This document shows, piece by piece, positions 56,887 through 64,000 of a stretch of 64,000 nucleotides of DNA (the first letter of the stretch is position 1; every line of letters begins with the position of its first letter). Under the pieces are notes generated by a model. The model saw only the letters and a list, made by a program, of their open reading frames with translations, made no database searches and had not been told where the DNA came from. The stretch comes from Armatimonas rosea (GTDB taxonomy: Bacteria; Armatimonadota; Armatimonadia; Armatimonadales; Armatimonadaceae), in assembly GCF_014202505.1 (NCBI RefSeq), contig NZ_JACHGW010000006.1:1-64000 (forward strand). The letters are read 5' to 3'. The position numbers were made by a program, and so were the translations under genes.

Positions 56887-57927
56887 ATGCCAATTACCTA
56901 CGTTTTTCAGGACAGCTTCACGCTGACCCGCATCTCCCCCGATCTGATCCAGACGGCGGCGATGGATGATCCGATCTTTGATATCTTTCCCCTGCGTCCT
57001 CGCAACGCGGCCAAGCTCCGTTGGGCGATCAAGGACAAGTACACCGGCCTGATGGGGCTTCGTGGCCTGGGCGGCGAGCCCTCCCGCGTGAACCGCGTCG
57101 GGGAGAAGGTCTACGAGTCCGACCCCGGCGCCTACGGTGAGTTTGAGACCGTGGACGAGACCGAGATGACCAACCGCGGCGCAGGCTTCCCTGCCGGCAT
57201 GGACATCCCGATCGATATCCGCGACCTGGTGAGCGATGCCCAGTACCATTTGACGGTGCGCCAGGTGAGCCGCATGAAGCAGGTGGCTTGGGCTCTGGCG
57301 CTCTCCCAGACCATCACGGTGCTCCTGCCCGGCGGTGGTGTGGGGTGGCAGGAGAGCTACACGGGGCAGACACTCACCCCTGCTACTCCCTGGAGCACGC
57401 TGGCGACCTCGACCCCGCTGGCCGATCTGCGCTCCCTGCAGCCCACCTACGGGTTTGGAACGAGCAACAAGTTCAACAGCCAGGCTCGCCTGATTATGAA
57501 CTCGGTCACCAAGAACTACCTGCTGGGCAACACCAACGCGGCGGACCTTGGCGGCAAGCGTGTCGAGAACGGTGCGACCATCAACGACCTTCCGGGCATC
57601 AACCGGATTCTCGTGGCGCAGGATCTTCCTCCCATCGAGGTCTGGGACGATGGCTACATCGACGACGCGGGAGCCTTCCAGCTCTACATCCCCAACGGAC
57701 GTGCGCTGGTGGTCGGAGCTCGCCCCACGGGTGAGACGCCCGGCGAGTTCCAGCTCACTCGCAACATGAACAACCCCAACGGCGAGCCCGCGCCCTACGC
57801 CTTCGTGGACGATCGGACGAAGGGGGACAAGAAGAGCGTCCCGCCACGCATCGATGTGCACCAAGGCTTCAACGGTGGTCCCGTTGTGGAACGCCCCAGC
57901 CAGCTCGTTACCCTGGTTGTTGGATAG
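56887..57927 (+). CDS. Major capsid protein (phage capsid E-like)
   Basis: The 346-residue protein has LTRISPDLIQTAAMDDPIFD and FPLRPRNAAKLRWAIKDKYT near the N-terminus. The block AYGEFETVDETEMTNRGAGF follows, with FGTSNKFNSQARLIMNSVTK and KNYLLGNTNAADLGG, and then PPIEVWDDGYIDDAGAFQLY leading to IPNGRALVVGARPTGETPGE. This is the pattern of capsid E/lambda-gpE-type HK97-fold proteins. It builds the icosahedral shell together with the decoration protein encoded upstream. Confidence 0.85.
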   Translation: MPITYVFQDSFTLTRISPDLIQTAAMDDPIFDIFPLRPRNAAKLRWAIKDKYTGLMGLRGLGGEPSRVNRVGEKVYESDPGAYGEFETVDETEMTNRGAGFPAGMDIPIDIRDLVSDAQYHLTVRQVSRMKQVAWALALSQTITVLLPGGGVGWQESYTGQTLTPATPWSTLATSTPLADLRSLQPTYGFGTSNKFNSQARLIMNSVTKNYLLGNTNAADLGGKRVENGATINDLPGINRILVAQDLPPIEVWDDGYIDDAGAFQLYIPNGRALVVGARPTGETPGEFQLTRNMNNPNGEPAPYAFVDDRTKGDKKSVPPRIDVHQGFNGGPVVERPSQLVTLVVG

Positions 57928-57937
57928 GAAAGGGCAT

Positions 57938-57968
57938 GCCCTCCGGCTTGAGCACTAAGCCGGAGGGC
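57938..57968 (+). other. 12-bp stem-loop after the capsid gene
   Basis: GCCCTCCGGCTT (57938-57949) and AAGCCGGAGGGC (57957-57968) pair perfectly around a 7-nt loop. No T-run follows, so it may be a processing or mRNA-stability hairpin that protects the abundant capsid transcript rather than a terminator. Confidence 0.6.
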
Positions 57969-57978
57969 GACTAAAACG

Positions 57979-58788
57979 ATGAAACTCTACCTTGTCCTGA
58001 CCGGCATCCTGACCTTTGCCTCGGGAACGACAGCGCTAAAGGGGGCCGTGATCTCCCATGAGCAGCTGGAGACTGAGGCCGCCGATATCGACTTCCTTCT
58101 GGGAAACGCAGCCATCGAGCCGCATGACCCCGAGGCAACCTCCTCGGTCGAAACCGACCAGAATATCACCCAAGATGAAACGACTATCCAGCTTCTTCCC
58201 GGCATTGCTGTGTATCGGCCTGATGGCCTGCTTCCCGTCCTTATCGAAGGCGAGTCCACCCCCACCTGGTGCGTCCCCGGAGACTTCCAGCGCTATCTCC
58301 AGCCAGGAGAACCCGAGACACGAGCCAGCGGTCTTGTGCGAGAAATCCTCGTCGGTAGCTACCGTAGCCCCGCAGACGACGACAACGACGACCCAGCATG
58401 CCTGGGAACCTTTATCCCTGACTCGGAGTGGGACGCTGTCGTGGCTGCTGTCCACCGGGAGCGCTTGCAGCTCATTGAGGAAATCGGCTTCGATCCCACC
58501 ATCGAGCGCCCTGATGAGTCTAAGCCCCGCGGTGAAACTTGGCTGGCAGAGCGCAGTAATTGGGAAACCGAAGTGGTTGGTCTCAAAGAGCACATTGCCA
58601 GCCTCGAAGCCCAGCTCGCCGCTTCTGCGCCAGCTCCCGCACCCTCCGCGCTCCCTGAGAACGCTCTGGAGCTGATCCAGGCTGCTGGATCACTGAGCAA
58701 GCCCAAGGCTGAGGCGGTTCTAGCGGCGCTGACCAGCACGGCAACGCCCGAGAGCACAGGAGCGCCCGAGAGCTCTACCCCCGCGTAG
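57979..58788 (+). CDS. Phage structural-region hypothetical protein
   Basis: The 269-residue acidic protein has no recognised family. Residues 1-55 resemble a small beta module (KLYLVLTGILTFASGTTALK, GAVISHEQLETEAADIDFLL); the hydrophobic start could be a signal but is more likely a strand. The C-terminus is a helix plus an Ala/Pro/Ser-rich tail (SLEAQLAASAPAPAPSALPE). Its position after the capsid gene suggests a head-completion or connector-like role, not proven. Confidence 0.5.
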   Translation: MKLYLVLTGILTFASGTTALKGAVISHEQLETEAADIDFLLGNAAIEPHDPEATSSVETDQNITQDETTIQLLPGIAVYRPDGLLPVLIEGESTPTWCVPGDFQRYLQPGEPETRASGLVREILVGSYRSPADDDNDDPACLGTFIPDSEWDAVVAAVHRERLQLIEEIGFDPTIERPDESKPRGETWLAERSNWETEVVGLKEHIASLEAQLAASAPAPAPSALPENALELIQAAGSLSKPKAEAVLAALTSTATPESTGAPESSTPA

Positions 58789-58809
58789 AGAGCTCTAGAG
58801 GAAGAAAGA

Positions 58810-58835
58810 GGCCAGGGCTGATGTCAGCCCTGGCC
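58810..58835 (+). terminator. Strong hairpin, weak terminator candidate
   Basis: GGCCAGGGCTGA (58810-58821) and TCAGCCCTGGCC (58824-58835) are exact reverse complements. The tract that follows is only TTAG, so termination would be inefficient. The rest of the 58789-59042 gap holds nothing I can support beyond a 25-codon frame at 58847-58924. Confidence 0.55.
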
Positions 58836-59042
58836 TTAGTAATTCGATGGCAAGAAACAACAAACCTGAACCCGGAGAGGAGCGATTAGGACAGTTCGAG
58901 CTGTCTTTCTCGCCTGGGCTATAACGCAGCTTGGGAGCTGCGGCACGCCCCACCTCCCCGAGTCCTCCACACGATGCACCTCGTGCGGCACCGGCAATAT
59001 ACACGCCCCTCGCCTCACGTTTCAACGAACAGAAGGCAAACG

Positions 59043-59447
59043 ATGACACTACTCACCTGCACCGAAGAAGAAGCCGAGCAGCAGCTTGGCGACGAGCTGG
59101 GCTTCCCCACGGTCCCTTATCCGATACTCCCTGACTGGAGCAAATTCGGCAACTGGTGGCTCTGGCTACGCTCCAAAGTCCGCCTGGTTGAGCCTGCGCC
59201 TGACCCCGACCCCTACGAGATCGGCATTGACATCATCAACGCGATGCTCCCGATCCTCTACGGCCCGGCGTACCCCACGTTCCCCCTGCCGTCGCCCACA
59301 CCGCCGACCCCAGCCGACCCCGAGGCGGAGCTACCAAGCTCCAGCGATCCGGTCGCCATTGTCGAGATCGAGAGCTGGGAGCAGCTCGCGGCGATCCTCC
59401 TGGAGGCTGCGGAAGAGGCAGGCTACGACCTCTGGGCTACAGAGTAG
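59043..59447 (+). CDS. Phage hypothetical acidic protein
   Basis: ATG 59043 gives 134 residues. An upstream open frame is not supported by any start signal. The sequence has a Trp-rich patch (FGNWWLWLRSKVRLVEP), a Pro-rich stretch (FPLPSPTPPTPADPEAELPS) and an acidic C-terminal helix (SWEQLAAILLEAAEEAGYDL). I do not recognise it. It precedes the holin gene by 13 bp and may belong to the lysis cassette. Confidence 0.5.
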   Translation: MTLLTCTEEEAEQQLGDELGFPTVPYPILPDWSKFGNWWLWLRSKVRLVEPAPDPDPYEIGIDIINAMLPILYGPAYPTFPLPSPTPPTPADPEAELPSSSDPVAIVEIESWEQLAAILLEAAEEAGYDLWATE

Positions 59448-59460
59448 AAAGGCCACGGCC

Positions 59461-60231
59461 ATGATCTACGACACATTGGCCTATGCAGGCGCGATGGGGG
59501 GCGGTGGGCTGATGTGCGCCGCTCTCCTTGGCCTGCTTGGGCATGGGAGAGAGCGACATCGTGTGTCGCAACTGCCGGGGGGCGCACTCGCTTGCCAGCT
59601 ACCCCGCTTTGGAGAAAGTAGGAAGCGAGTGGGATACCGTTCTGGTGAGATTCTGTCGGCGCTGGTCGCCCTTATTGTGAGCTGGATGGGGCAACCGTCA
59701 CAGGTGCTCTATGTCGTCGTCGTCGGGGCGTGCCTGCTCTTTTTGCTGGACTACACGACGGCGCACAAAGCCGCCCGGCTGGCTGGCGAGGCGATCACCA
59801 CCCGCAAGATTCGGGAGATGACCAGCGCCAAGATCCTCTCGTACTGGATCACCGGCATGGCGTTCTGCTGCATCGGCCTCATGCTCCGGTCGTGGCTCCC
59901 GATCACGGGCATCTTCGGCTGGATTGCCTACTGCGAGGCGGTGAGCAACCTGGAGAACCTGCGCAAGATGGCGCTCGCCAGTGGACAGCAAGGGAGCCTC
60001 TTCTTCCGTGGCGTCCTCAACCTCGCCAACAAGTTCCTCGGCGAGCTACCCGGCGCACGTGAGGCACTGGGCACGGATGCCACCATCTCCCAGACGACGC
60101 AAAGAATCGATTCTTTGACTACCACGAACAAGGCCACGCAAAGAATCGATTCTTTGACGACCACCACGACCCAGACGGACACGACTGTCCATGTCTCGGC
60201 ACCGACTGAGCAGAAAGCGGGGCTCTCATGA
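59461..60231 (+). CDS. Phage holin (phage_holin_4/TcdE-like)
   Basis: ATG 59461 gives 256 residues; a longer frame is antisense-like to no known gene and lacks a start signal. Membrane segments are YAGAMGGGGLMCAALLGLLG, SGEILSALVALIVSWMG, VLYVVVVGACLLFLLDYTTA and ILSYWITGMAFCCIGLML. The motif LLDYTTAHKAARLAGE followed by RKIREMTSAKIL is typical of the phage_holin_4 family (DxxTG-type). It makes the membrane lesion that releases the endolysin. The C-terminal tail holds two TQRIDSLTTT repeats encoded by a palindromic 39-bp unit. Confidence 0.82.
   Translation: MIYDTLAYAGAMGGGGLMCAALLGLLGHGRERHRVSQLPGGALACQLPRFGESRKRVGYRSGEILSALVALIVSWMGQPSQVLYVVVVGACLLFLLDYTTAHKAARLAGEAITTRKIREMTSAKILSYWITGMAFCCIGLMLRSWLPITGIFGWIAYCEAVSNLENLRKMALASGQQGSLFFRGVLNLANKFLGELPGAREALGTDATISQTTQRIDSLTTTNKATQRIDSLTTTTTQTDTTVHVSAPTEQKAGLS
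60097..60158 (+). repeat. Two copies of a 23-bp unit with an 18-bp palindrome
   Basis: Copies at 60097-60119 and 60136-60158 (39-bp period) contain the perfect palindrome CAAAGAATCGATTCTTTG. They code for TQRIDSLTTT twice at the end of the holin gene. Confidence 0.8.
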
Positions 60232-60530
60232 ACTGGCTGAAGAACCTCCTCAACGGCCCTTTCGAGACTACCAAGGCCACCGTGCTCCGCGAGATCGACC
60301 GGGCCATCGGCAAGCTGGAAAGCGGCGCGACCGTCGCCGTCGTGGTTGAAGAGCTCCGCGAGCGCCTCACTCAGGCGCTGGCCACGGCCAAGCTCCCCGC
60401 AGGAGGGGCGATCCTGCTCAACATCGTGCTCGCACAGGTGAACTGGTCTGCTCTCCTGGGCAAGCTCCCCGCCGACGCTCTTGCCGAGCTGAAGCGGATG
60501 CGGACTCGGGTGGAAGGAGCCCGGCTGTGA
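60228..60530 (+). CDS. Small phage protein in lysis cassette
   Basis: The 100-residue protein has a start overlapping the holin stop (ATGA) and a stop overlapping the endolysin GTG. It is amphipathic helical (LLNGPFETTKATVLREIDRA, VVVEELRERLTQALATAKLP) with a hydrophobic middle (GGAILLNIVLAQVNWSALLG). No family is recognised. The tight coupling suggests a holin regulator or structural helper. Confidence 0.6.
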   Translation: MNWLKNLLNGPFETTKATVLREIDRAIGKLESGATVAVVVEELRERLTQALATAKLPAGGAILLNIVLAQVNWSALLGKLPADALAELKRMRTRVEGARL

Positions 60531-61414
60531 ACACTGCACTCCTACCGCTTGCCTGGACGCCTCCCTGCGCCATGCAGCGGGTCATCATCCACTGGTCGGA
60601 GGGGCGCAACCTCTCCAACGACACCGACCGCGAGCACTACCACCTCCTGATCGAGCAGGCAGAGGCCGGGCAGGTGCGCGTGATCCGGGGAGATCACTCC
60701 ATCGCGGACAACGCCAGCACCGGCGACGGGGACTATGCCGCTCACACACGGGACTGCAACACGGGCTCAATCGGCGTCGCCTTGTGCGGCATGATGGGCT
60801 GCCAGGAAAGCCCCTTTCAGGCTGGCCCTGCTCCGATCACCCTCGCGCAGTGGCGTCTGCTGGAGCAGGTCGTCGCCGAGCTCTGCCAGCGGTACCGGAT
60901 TGCTGTCACCCCGGAAACCGTGCTCTGCCACGGCGAGGTACAGCGCAACCTCAATATCCGCCAGCGGGGCAAGTGGGATCCGATGCGCTGGCCATGGGAC
61001 TTGAGCGTTCCCGGCTCCCAGATCGGCTCACAGTTTCGTATCGCTGTCCAGGGCCGAATCAGTGTGGCCGCCATGTCCAAGGGGGCTACGGCTCCTATTC
61101 AGCCTCCTACGCCAACGCGCCGGGTGATCCTGCCCGATAGCTTGGTGATTGACGCTCCTACTGTCCGGGTTGAGGATGGGGAGACGTGGCTTGGTCTGAG
61201 GTACATCGCTGATCACTATGGCTGGACGATCAAGACGACGACGACAAACAGCGCCACGGTCGCGATCAGCGGCGTAGATCACACGCTGGAGCTCGATATC
61301 GACGGCGGCACAGGCTATGTGCCGGTGCGCCAGGTCGCGGAGCTACTCGGAGCGTCGGTGAGCTGGGACGGGCCTAACAAGACGGTCACGCTGGCCAAGG
61401 AGCTCTCCCAGTGA
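60527..61414 (+). CDS. Endolysin: N-acetylmuramoyl-L-alanine amidase with stalk-like C-terminus
   Basis: The 295-residue protein starts at GTG 60527. An amidase_2 domain (zinc amidase cleaving the glycan-peptide bond of peptidoglycan) spans residues about 15-150. RVIIHWSEGRNLSNDTDREH holds the first His, HTRDCNTGSIGVALCGMMG the core, and VLCHGEVQRNLNIRQRGKWD the second His. From about 195 a copper-amine-oxidase-N-terminal-like stalk domain (RVILPDSLVIDAPTVRVEDG, GYVPVRQVAELLGASVSWDG) probably binds the wall. It lyses the cell with the holin. Confidence 0.9.
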   Translation: MNTALLPLAWTPPCAMQRVIIHWSEGRNLSNDTDREHYHLLIEQAEAGQVRVIRGDHSIADNASTGDGDYAAHTRDCNTGSIGVALCGMMGCQESPFQAGPAPITLAQWRLLEQVVAELCQRYRIAVTPETVLCHGEVQRNLNIRQRGKWDPMRWPWDLSVPGSQIGSQFRIAVQGRISVAAMSKGATAPIQPPTPTRRVILPDSLVIDAPTVRVEDGETWLGLRYIADHYGWTIKTTTTNSATVAISGVDHTLELDIDGGTGYVPVRQVAELLGASVSWDGPNKTVTLAKELSQ

Positions 61415-61518
61415 AGCGCGCACACACCCTAGGCACAGACCTGCTCTACAGCTTCTTGATCGTCGCCATCGTATCGGGGTTTACCCTGCTTGCCTTCCGC
61501 ATGGAGGGATGGATTTAG
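61411..61518 (+). CDS. 35-residue membrane protein in the lysis cassette
   Basis: GTG 61411 overlaps the endolysin stop (GTGA), and its stop TAG (61516-61518) directly abuts the next ATG. The 35-residue product is a single hydrophobic helix (LLYSFLIVAIVSGFTLLAF) with a basic N-terminus (KRAHTLG) and the tail RMEGWI. Placement and size fit a small phage lysis or spanin-like membrane protein. Exact abutment on both sides supports a real gene. Confidence 0.6.
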   Translation: MKRAHTLGTDLLYSFLIVAIVSGFTLLAFRMEGWI

Positions 61519-63591
61519 ATGCCAAGCAACCTCTTTGACCTCACCCACGCCAATGCGAGCTGGTTCGGGCGGCGCAACCAAAACGACTACGAGATCTATC
61601 TCGATGCCGGCAAGCGCATCAAGTTCGCCTTCACAGGCACGACCTGCCGCATCTTCGCCAAGAGCGACTATGCCGACGGGGTGACCAAGGGGTTTGCGGT
61701 CTCGGTCAACGGGGGGGCCTGGACGCTCTACGGCCCGACCACCTTCGGCAGTGGCACGGTCATCGCCAACGTGGCAGAGGGCACGCACACCATCGAGATC
61801 GACGGCGACTACAACAACGCCGGAGCGGGCACCCTCAAGCTCCGGCGCTTTGTGGACGGTGGCGCGGTCGAGATCACGGGGGCGGCTCCCAGCGTGCAGT
61901 ACGCCGCGGGCTTTGGCCGGGTGCGCCACTTTGGCAACACCGACACTGACCCGCTGCGCCAGCTCGCCGGTTGGATGAGCCTCACCGGGAGCGTGCTGAA
62001 CTTCGATACCTTGGTCTCCGGCCTCAACGCAGGCTCCCAGATCAGGATTCGCACCGCCGACCGCTACCTCTACTGCTACTACACCAGCCGGGGCAACGCT
62101 CCCGAGGTCTGTGTGTTCGACGGCCGCACCTCCACCCGGGGCGCGATCCTGGCCTACGGGACGCTGGCAAGCTCGACCGAAGACGCCGTGATGGTCCTCG
62201 ATACGGGGCTGACCGATGGCGTGGCACGCGACCTGGTGCTCGGCGTGGGGGGCGTGCCTCCTGCCTCAATTGGCACGGAGGGCACTGGACTCCTGACTCT
62301 GGGAGCGGACTGGCCCATCGCGGCGAGCCTGGGGACCTCGCTGACCGTAACGGCCAAGCCCAGCGTTCCCGCCTTCAACCAGAGCTCTAAGAGCTGGCCC
62401 AACCAGGTCGGCGTGCGCTTTGGCTGGCTCGTGGTGAACTTCGGCGTGGGGGGCTCCTCGCTCTCCGACTACGGTGGTCTGATCAGCGGCGGAGCGCCCA
62501 ACGCTCTAGGCCGCGACCGTGAAGATGAGGTAGCCACTCTGGGCTCCTCAATCGTCCTGACGAACCACTACGTCAACGATGCCCACGCGGCCTCCCAAGG
62601 CGCGGCGATCACCCCCACGATGTTTGGCGGGCAGATGCAGGCGCACCTGACGGCCCTGACCGCCATGCCCTTCGTCCAGAAGGTCTATGCCCTGGGTGGG
62701 GAGACGGCCTACGAGAGCGGTCTGCGCTCCACGTGGCTCCCCAAGATCAGCCAGGCGGTGGCGGCGGTCAACACGGCCAACGGCGACACCCGGTGTACCT
62801 ACCTCAGCACCGATGCCTTCTACGCCTCGGTCGATCTCTACGATGGCGTGCACCCGACGGTCGTTGGGGCCGACCAGATCGCCGACGGTGTGGAGACCGT
62901 TCTGCGTGCCACGCTGGACAACACCCCGCCCGCTCTCCTGATCGCCAGCACGGACGAGGGGGGCGTGCAGGTCTCCCTGGGCTTCGATGAGGCGATGGCG
63001 AGCGGCTACGACGGCCTCACGGTCAAGATCAACGGAAGCGCCGCCAGCGTGCTCTCCTACGCCTGGAATGGGCAGAAGACCATCTTGACGCTCACGATGG
63101 CCCGGGGGATCACGAGCACCGATGTGGTGACCCTGGACTATGCGCCGGGCACTCTGACCGACTTTGCAGGCAATGCCCTGGCCTCATTCACTGGGCATTC
63201 GGTATCGAATAATTCCACCGTTAGTGGTGGCGGAGGTTCTGACGTGGCATTTATCGCGACCCCCATGGAGATCTCCTGGGCTGGCAAGTGCAAGTGCTCT
63301 GTGATCGAGCTGCGGGCCGGGGACTGTGTGCCCAAGCGTCTGCACCTGACCGATGCCAATGGAGCGCCCGTCTCCGTGGCGACCGGCACTCTGACCGCAA
63401 AGTTCGTGCAGGCAGGAGTGGTGAAGGTGCCGAGCCTCACGATCACCACCATCGTCGCCGACGAGGGATTCCTCAACGTGAAGCTCGACACGCGCACGGG
63501 CCTCACGGGAGTAGCGAGCTGCGACCTGGTGATCCAGTGGACGGATGGAACGACGGTGCTGCTCTTTGAGGCACCGGTGAGGATTGGATAA
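61519..63591 (+). CDS. Phage fibre/host-surface protein with SGNH-hydrolase-like and SwmB domains
   Basis: The 690-residue protein begins with a beta-rich carbohydrate-binding-like region (NASWFGRRNQNDYEIYLDAG). A hydrolase-like core comes next, with SIVLTNHYVNDAHAA (about 345-360, the N/H part of SGNH-type esterases) and VDLYDGVHPTVVGADQIADG (about 435-455, DxxH catalytic pair). It has LLIASTDEGGVQVSLGFDEA and SVLSYAWNGQKTILTLTMAR, which read like an SwmB/Ig-like domain, then a C-terminal cap domain. Such fibres deacylate or bind cell-surface sugars to start infection. Confidence 0.75.
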   Translation: MPSNLFDLTHANASWFGRRNQNDYEIYLDAGKRIKFAFTGTTCRIFAKSDYADGVTKGFAVSVNGGAWTLYGPTTFGSGTVIANVAEGTHTIEIDGDYNNAGAGTLKLRRFVDGGAVEITGAAPSVQYAAGFGRVRHFGNTDTDPLRQLAGWMSLTGSVLNFDTLVSGLNAGSQIRIRTADRYLYCYYTSRGNAPEVCVFDGRTSTRGAILAYGTLASSTEDAVMVLDTGLTDGVARDLVLGVGGVPPASIGTEGTGLLTLGADWPIAASLGTSLTVTAKPSVPAFNQSSKSWPNQVGVRFGWLVVNFGVGGSSLSDYGGLISGGAPNALGRDREDEVATLGSSIVLTNHYVNDAHAASQGAAITPTMFGGQMQAHLTALTAMPFVQKVYALGGETAYESGLRSTWLPKISQAVAAVNTANGDTRCTYLSTDAFYASVDLYDGVHPTVVGADQIADGVETVLRATLDNTPPALLIASTDEGGVQVSLGFDEAMASGYDGLTVKINGSAASVLSYAWNGQKTILTLTMARGITSTDVVTLDYAPGTLTDFAGNALASFTGHSVSNNSTVSGGGGSDVAFIATPMEISWAGKCKCSVIELRAGDCVPKRLHLTDANGAPVSVATGTLTAKFVQAGVVKVPSLTITTIVADEGFLNVKLDTRTGLTGVASCDLVIQWTDGTTVLLFEAPVRIG

Positions 63592-63595
63592 CGAC

Positions 63596-64000
63596 ATGAC
63601 CACAGAACAACTACGAGCTCTGATCGAGAGCGATCCCGAGGCGCTGGAGCTGGCCCAGGCGGGCAATGACAGCGGGTGTGCAGAGCGCCTCTCGGAGATC
63701 GCGCCCAAGGTGATCGGCCCGGATAAGTTCATCCACGGTATGGACCTAGTGTCGGCTTTTGCCGACCCTGCCGTGGGAGCCGAGGCCTGGGCCAAGCTCA
63801 AGGCAGCGGCCCCCTCAAATGCTGTCGTGGCCCTCGCCGTCGAGTACATGGGGCCGTCTTCCGTGCGCGGTCTCAACATCGCCGACCAGCGCTCTCTGGC
63901 TATGTGCGATCAGCTCCGGCAGCTCGGCGTGTGGAATCAGGCCCAGTGCGATGGCGTGAAGGCGCTCGGCATGGTGGCGCAGACCATCACCGCCGACCAA
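63596..64000 (+). CDS. Phage protein, cut by window end
   Basis: ATG 63596 lies 4 bp after the fibre stop. No stop occurs before 64000, so at least 135 residues are coded and the gene continues outside. It opens TTEQLRALIESDPEALELAQ, followed by DSGCAERLSEIAPKVIGPDK and SVRGLNIADQRSLAMCDQLR. The protein is helical, soluble and without a signal. The family is not recognised; similar short helical proteins are common beside phage tail or fibre genes. Confidence 0.7.
   Translation, partial: MTTEQLRALIESDPEALELAQAGNDSGCAERLSEIAPKVIGPDKFIHGMDLVSAFADPAVGAEAWAKLKAAAPSNAVVALAVEYMGPSSVRGLNIADQRSLAMCDQLRQLGVWNQAQCDGVKALGMVAQTITADQ

Larger units (their letters stand above)
46927..64000. mobile_element. 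Left part of an integrated prophage
   Basis: From the mutS 5' flank onward the genes are integrase, replication proteins, terminase pair, portal, head protease, decoration, capsid, holin, endolysin and fibre. They are in phage order and mostly overlapping, on the plus strand except the integrase. The right end lies beyond the window. Codon use is similar to the host, suggesting long co-evolution. Confidence 0.9.

Noticed and set aside
58847-58924. 25-codon frame after the hairpin at 58810
   Set aside because: There is no Shine-Dalgarno and no coupling to neighbours, so it may be chance; kept only as a note.

Overview
The window is a high-GC bacterial chromosome segment carrying the left part of an integrated prophage. 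The best lineage guess is Armatimonadota (Armatimonas/Fimbriimonas-like) or a related PVC-like group. The grounds are two twin prepilin-type proteins with a DUF1559-like C-terminal 'DG' motif, a DUF1501/DUF1553 (planctomycete-type cytochrome) pair, FG-GAP and WD40-like exported proteins, the futalosine menaquinone enzyme MqnC, and CsaB next to a DUF5693-like membrane protein. This is inferred from gene content; no 16S rRNA lies in the window.

Chromosomal part, 1-46926. From 104 to 8909 almost everything is on the minus strand: an FG-GAP protein, uridine kinase, a vanadium-haloperoxidase/PAP2 lipoprotein, two small unknowns, and an apparent operon (8909 down to 4230) that couples a nucleotidyltransferase pair to DUF1553, DUF1501 and a membrane protein. 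Next come a GH4 alpha-galactosidase-like enzyme, a TPR protein and MqnC (minus), then on the plus strand a DcrB-like protein, a large Met-rich orphan, twin pseudopilins, adenylate kinase and a quinone oxidoreductase. A minus-strand envelope cluster follows (M48 protease, DUF5693, CsaB, a 1037-aa barrel-like protein), then a tRNA-Gly that overlaps a HEAT-like gene.

From 30134 to 36026 there are five tandem membrane-anchored beta-propeller paralogues, tightly packed and ending in a YaeQ-like nuclease-fold gene with an overlapping start. A 49-bp duplication and a truncated sixth copy show how the array grew. It is the strongest candidate here for an undescribed system. Housekeeping and accessory genes follow: TolB-like, Gfo/Idh/MocA, TrhO, a BON lipoprotein, an HExxH protein, GNAT, a SUKH cluster and mutS.

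Prophage, about 46927 to beyond 64000. A tyrosine integrase sits beside the mutS 5' end. It is followed by replication genes with a possible internal origin, an HGG-type small terminase, large terminase, portal, S49 protease/scaffold, decoration protein, major capsid, unknowns, holin, amidase endolysin, a 35-aa membrane protein, an SGNH-type fibre and a gene cut by the window end. No tail tube, tape measure or repressor is visible.

Two themes recur across the window. Many start codons lie only 5-9 nt after an extended -10 box of the form GGTAnAAT, which suggests leaderless mRNAs. Three convergent gene pairs share a single CTAG as both stop codons.
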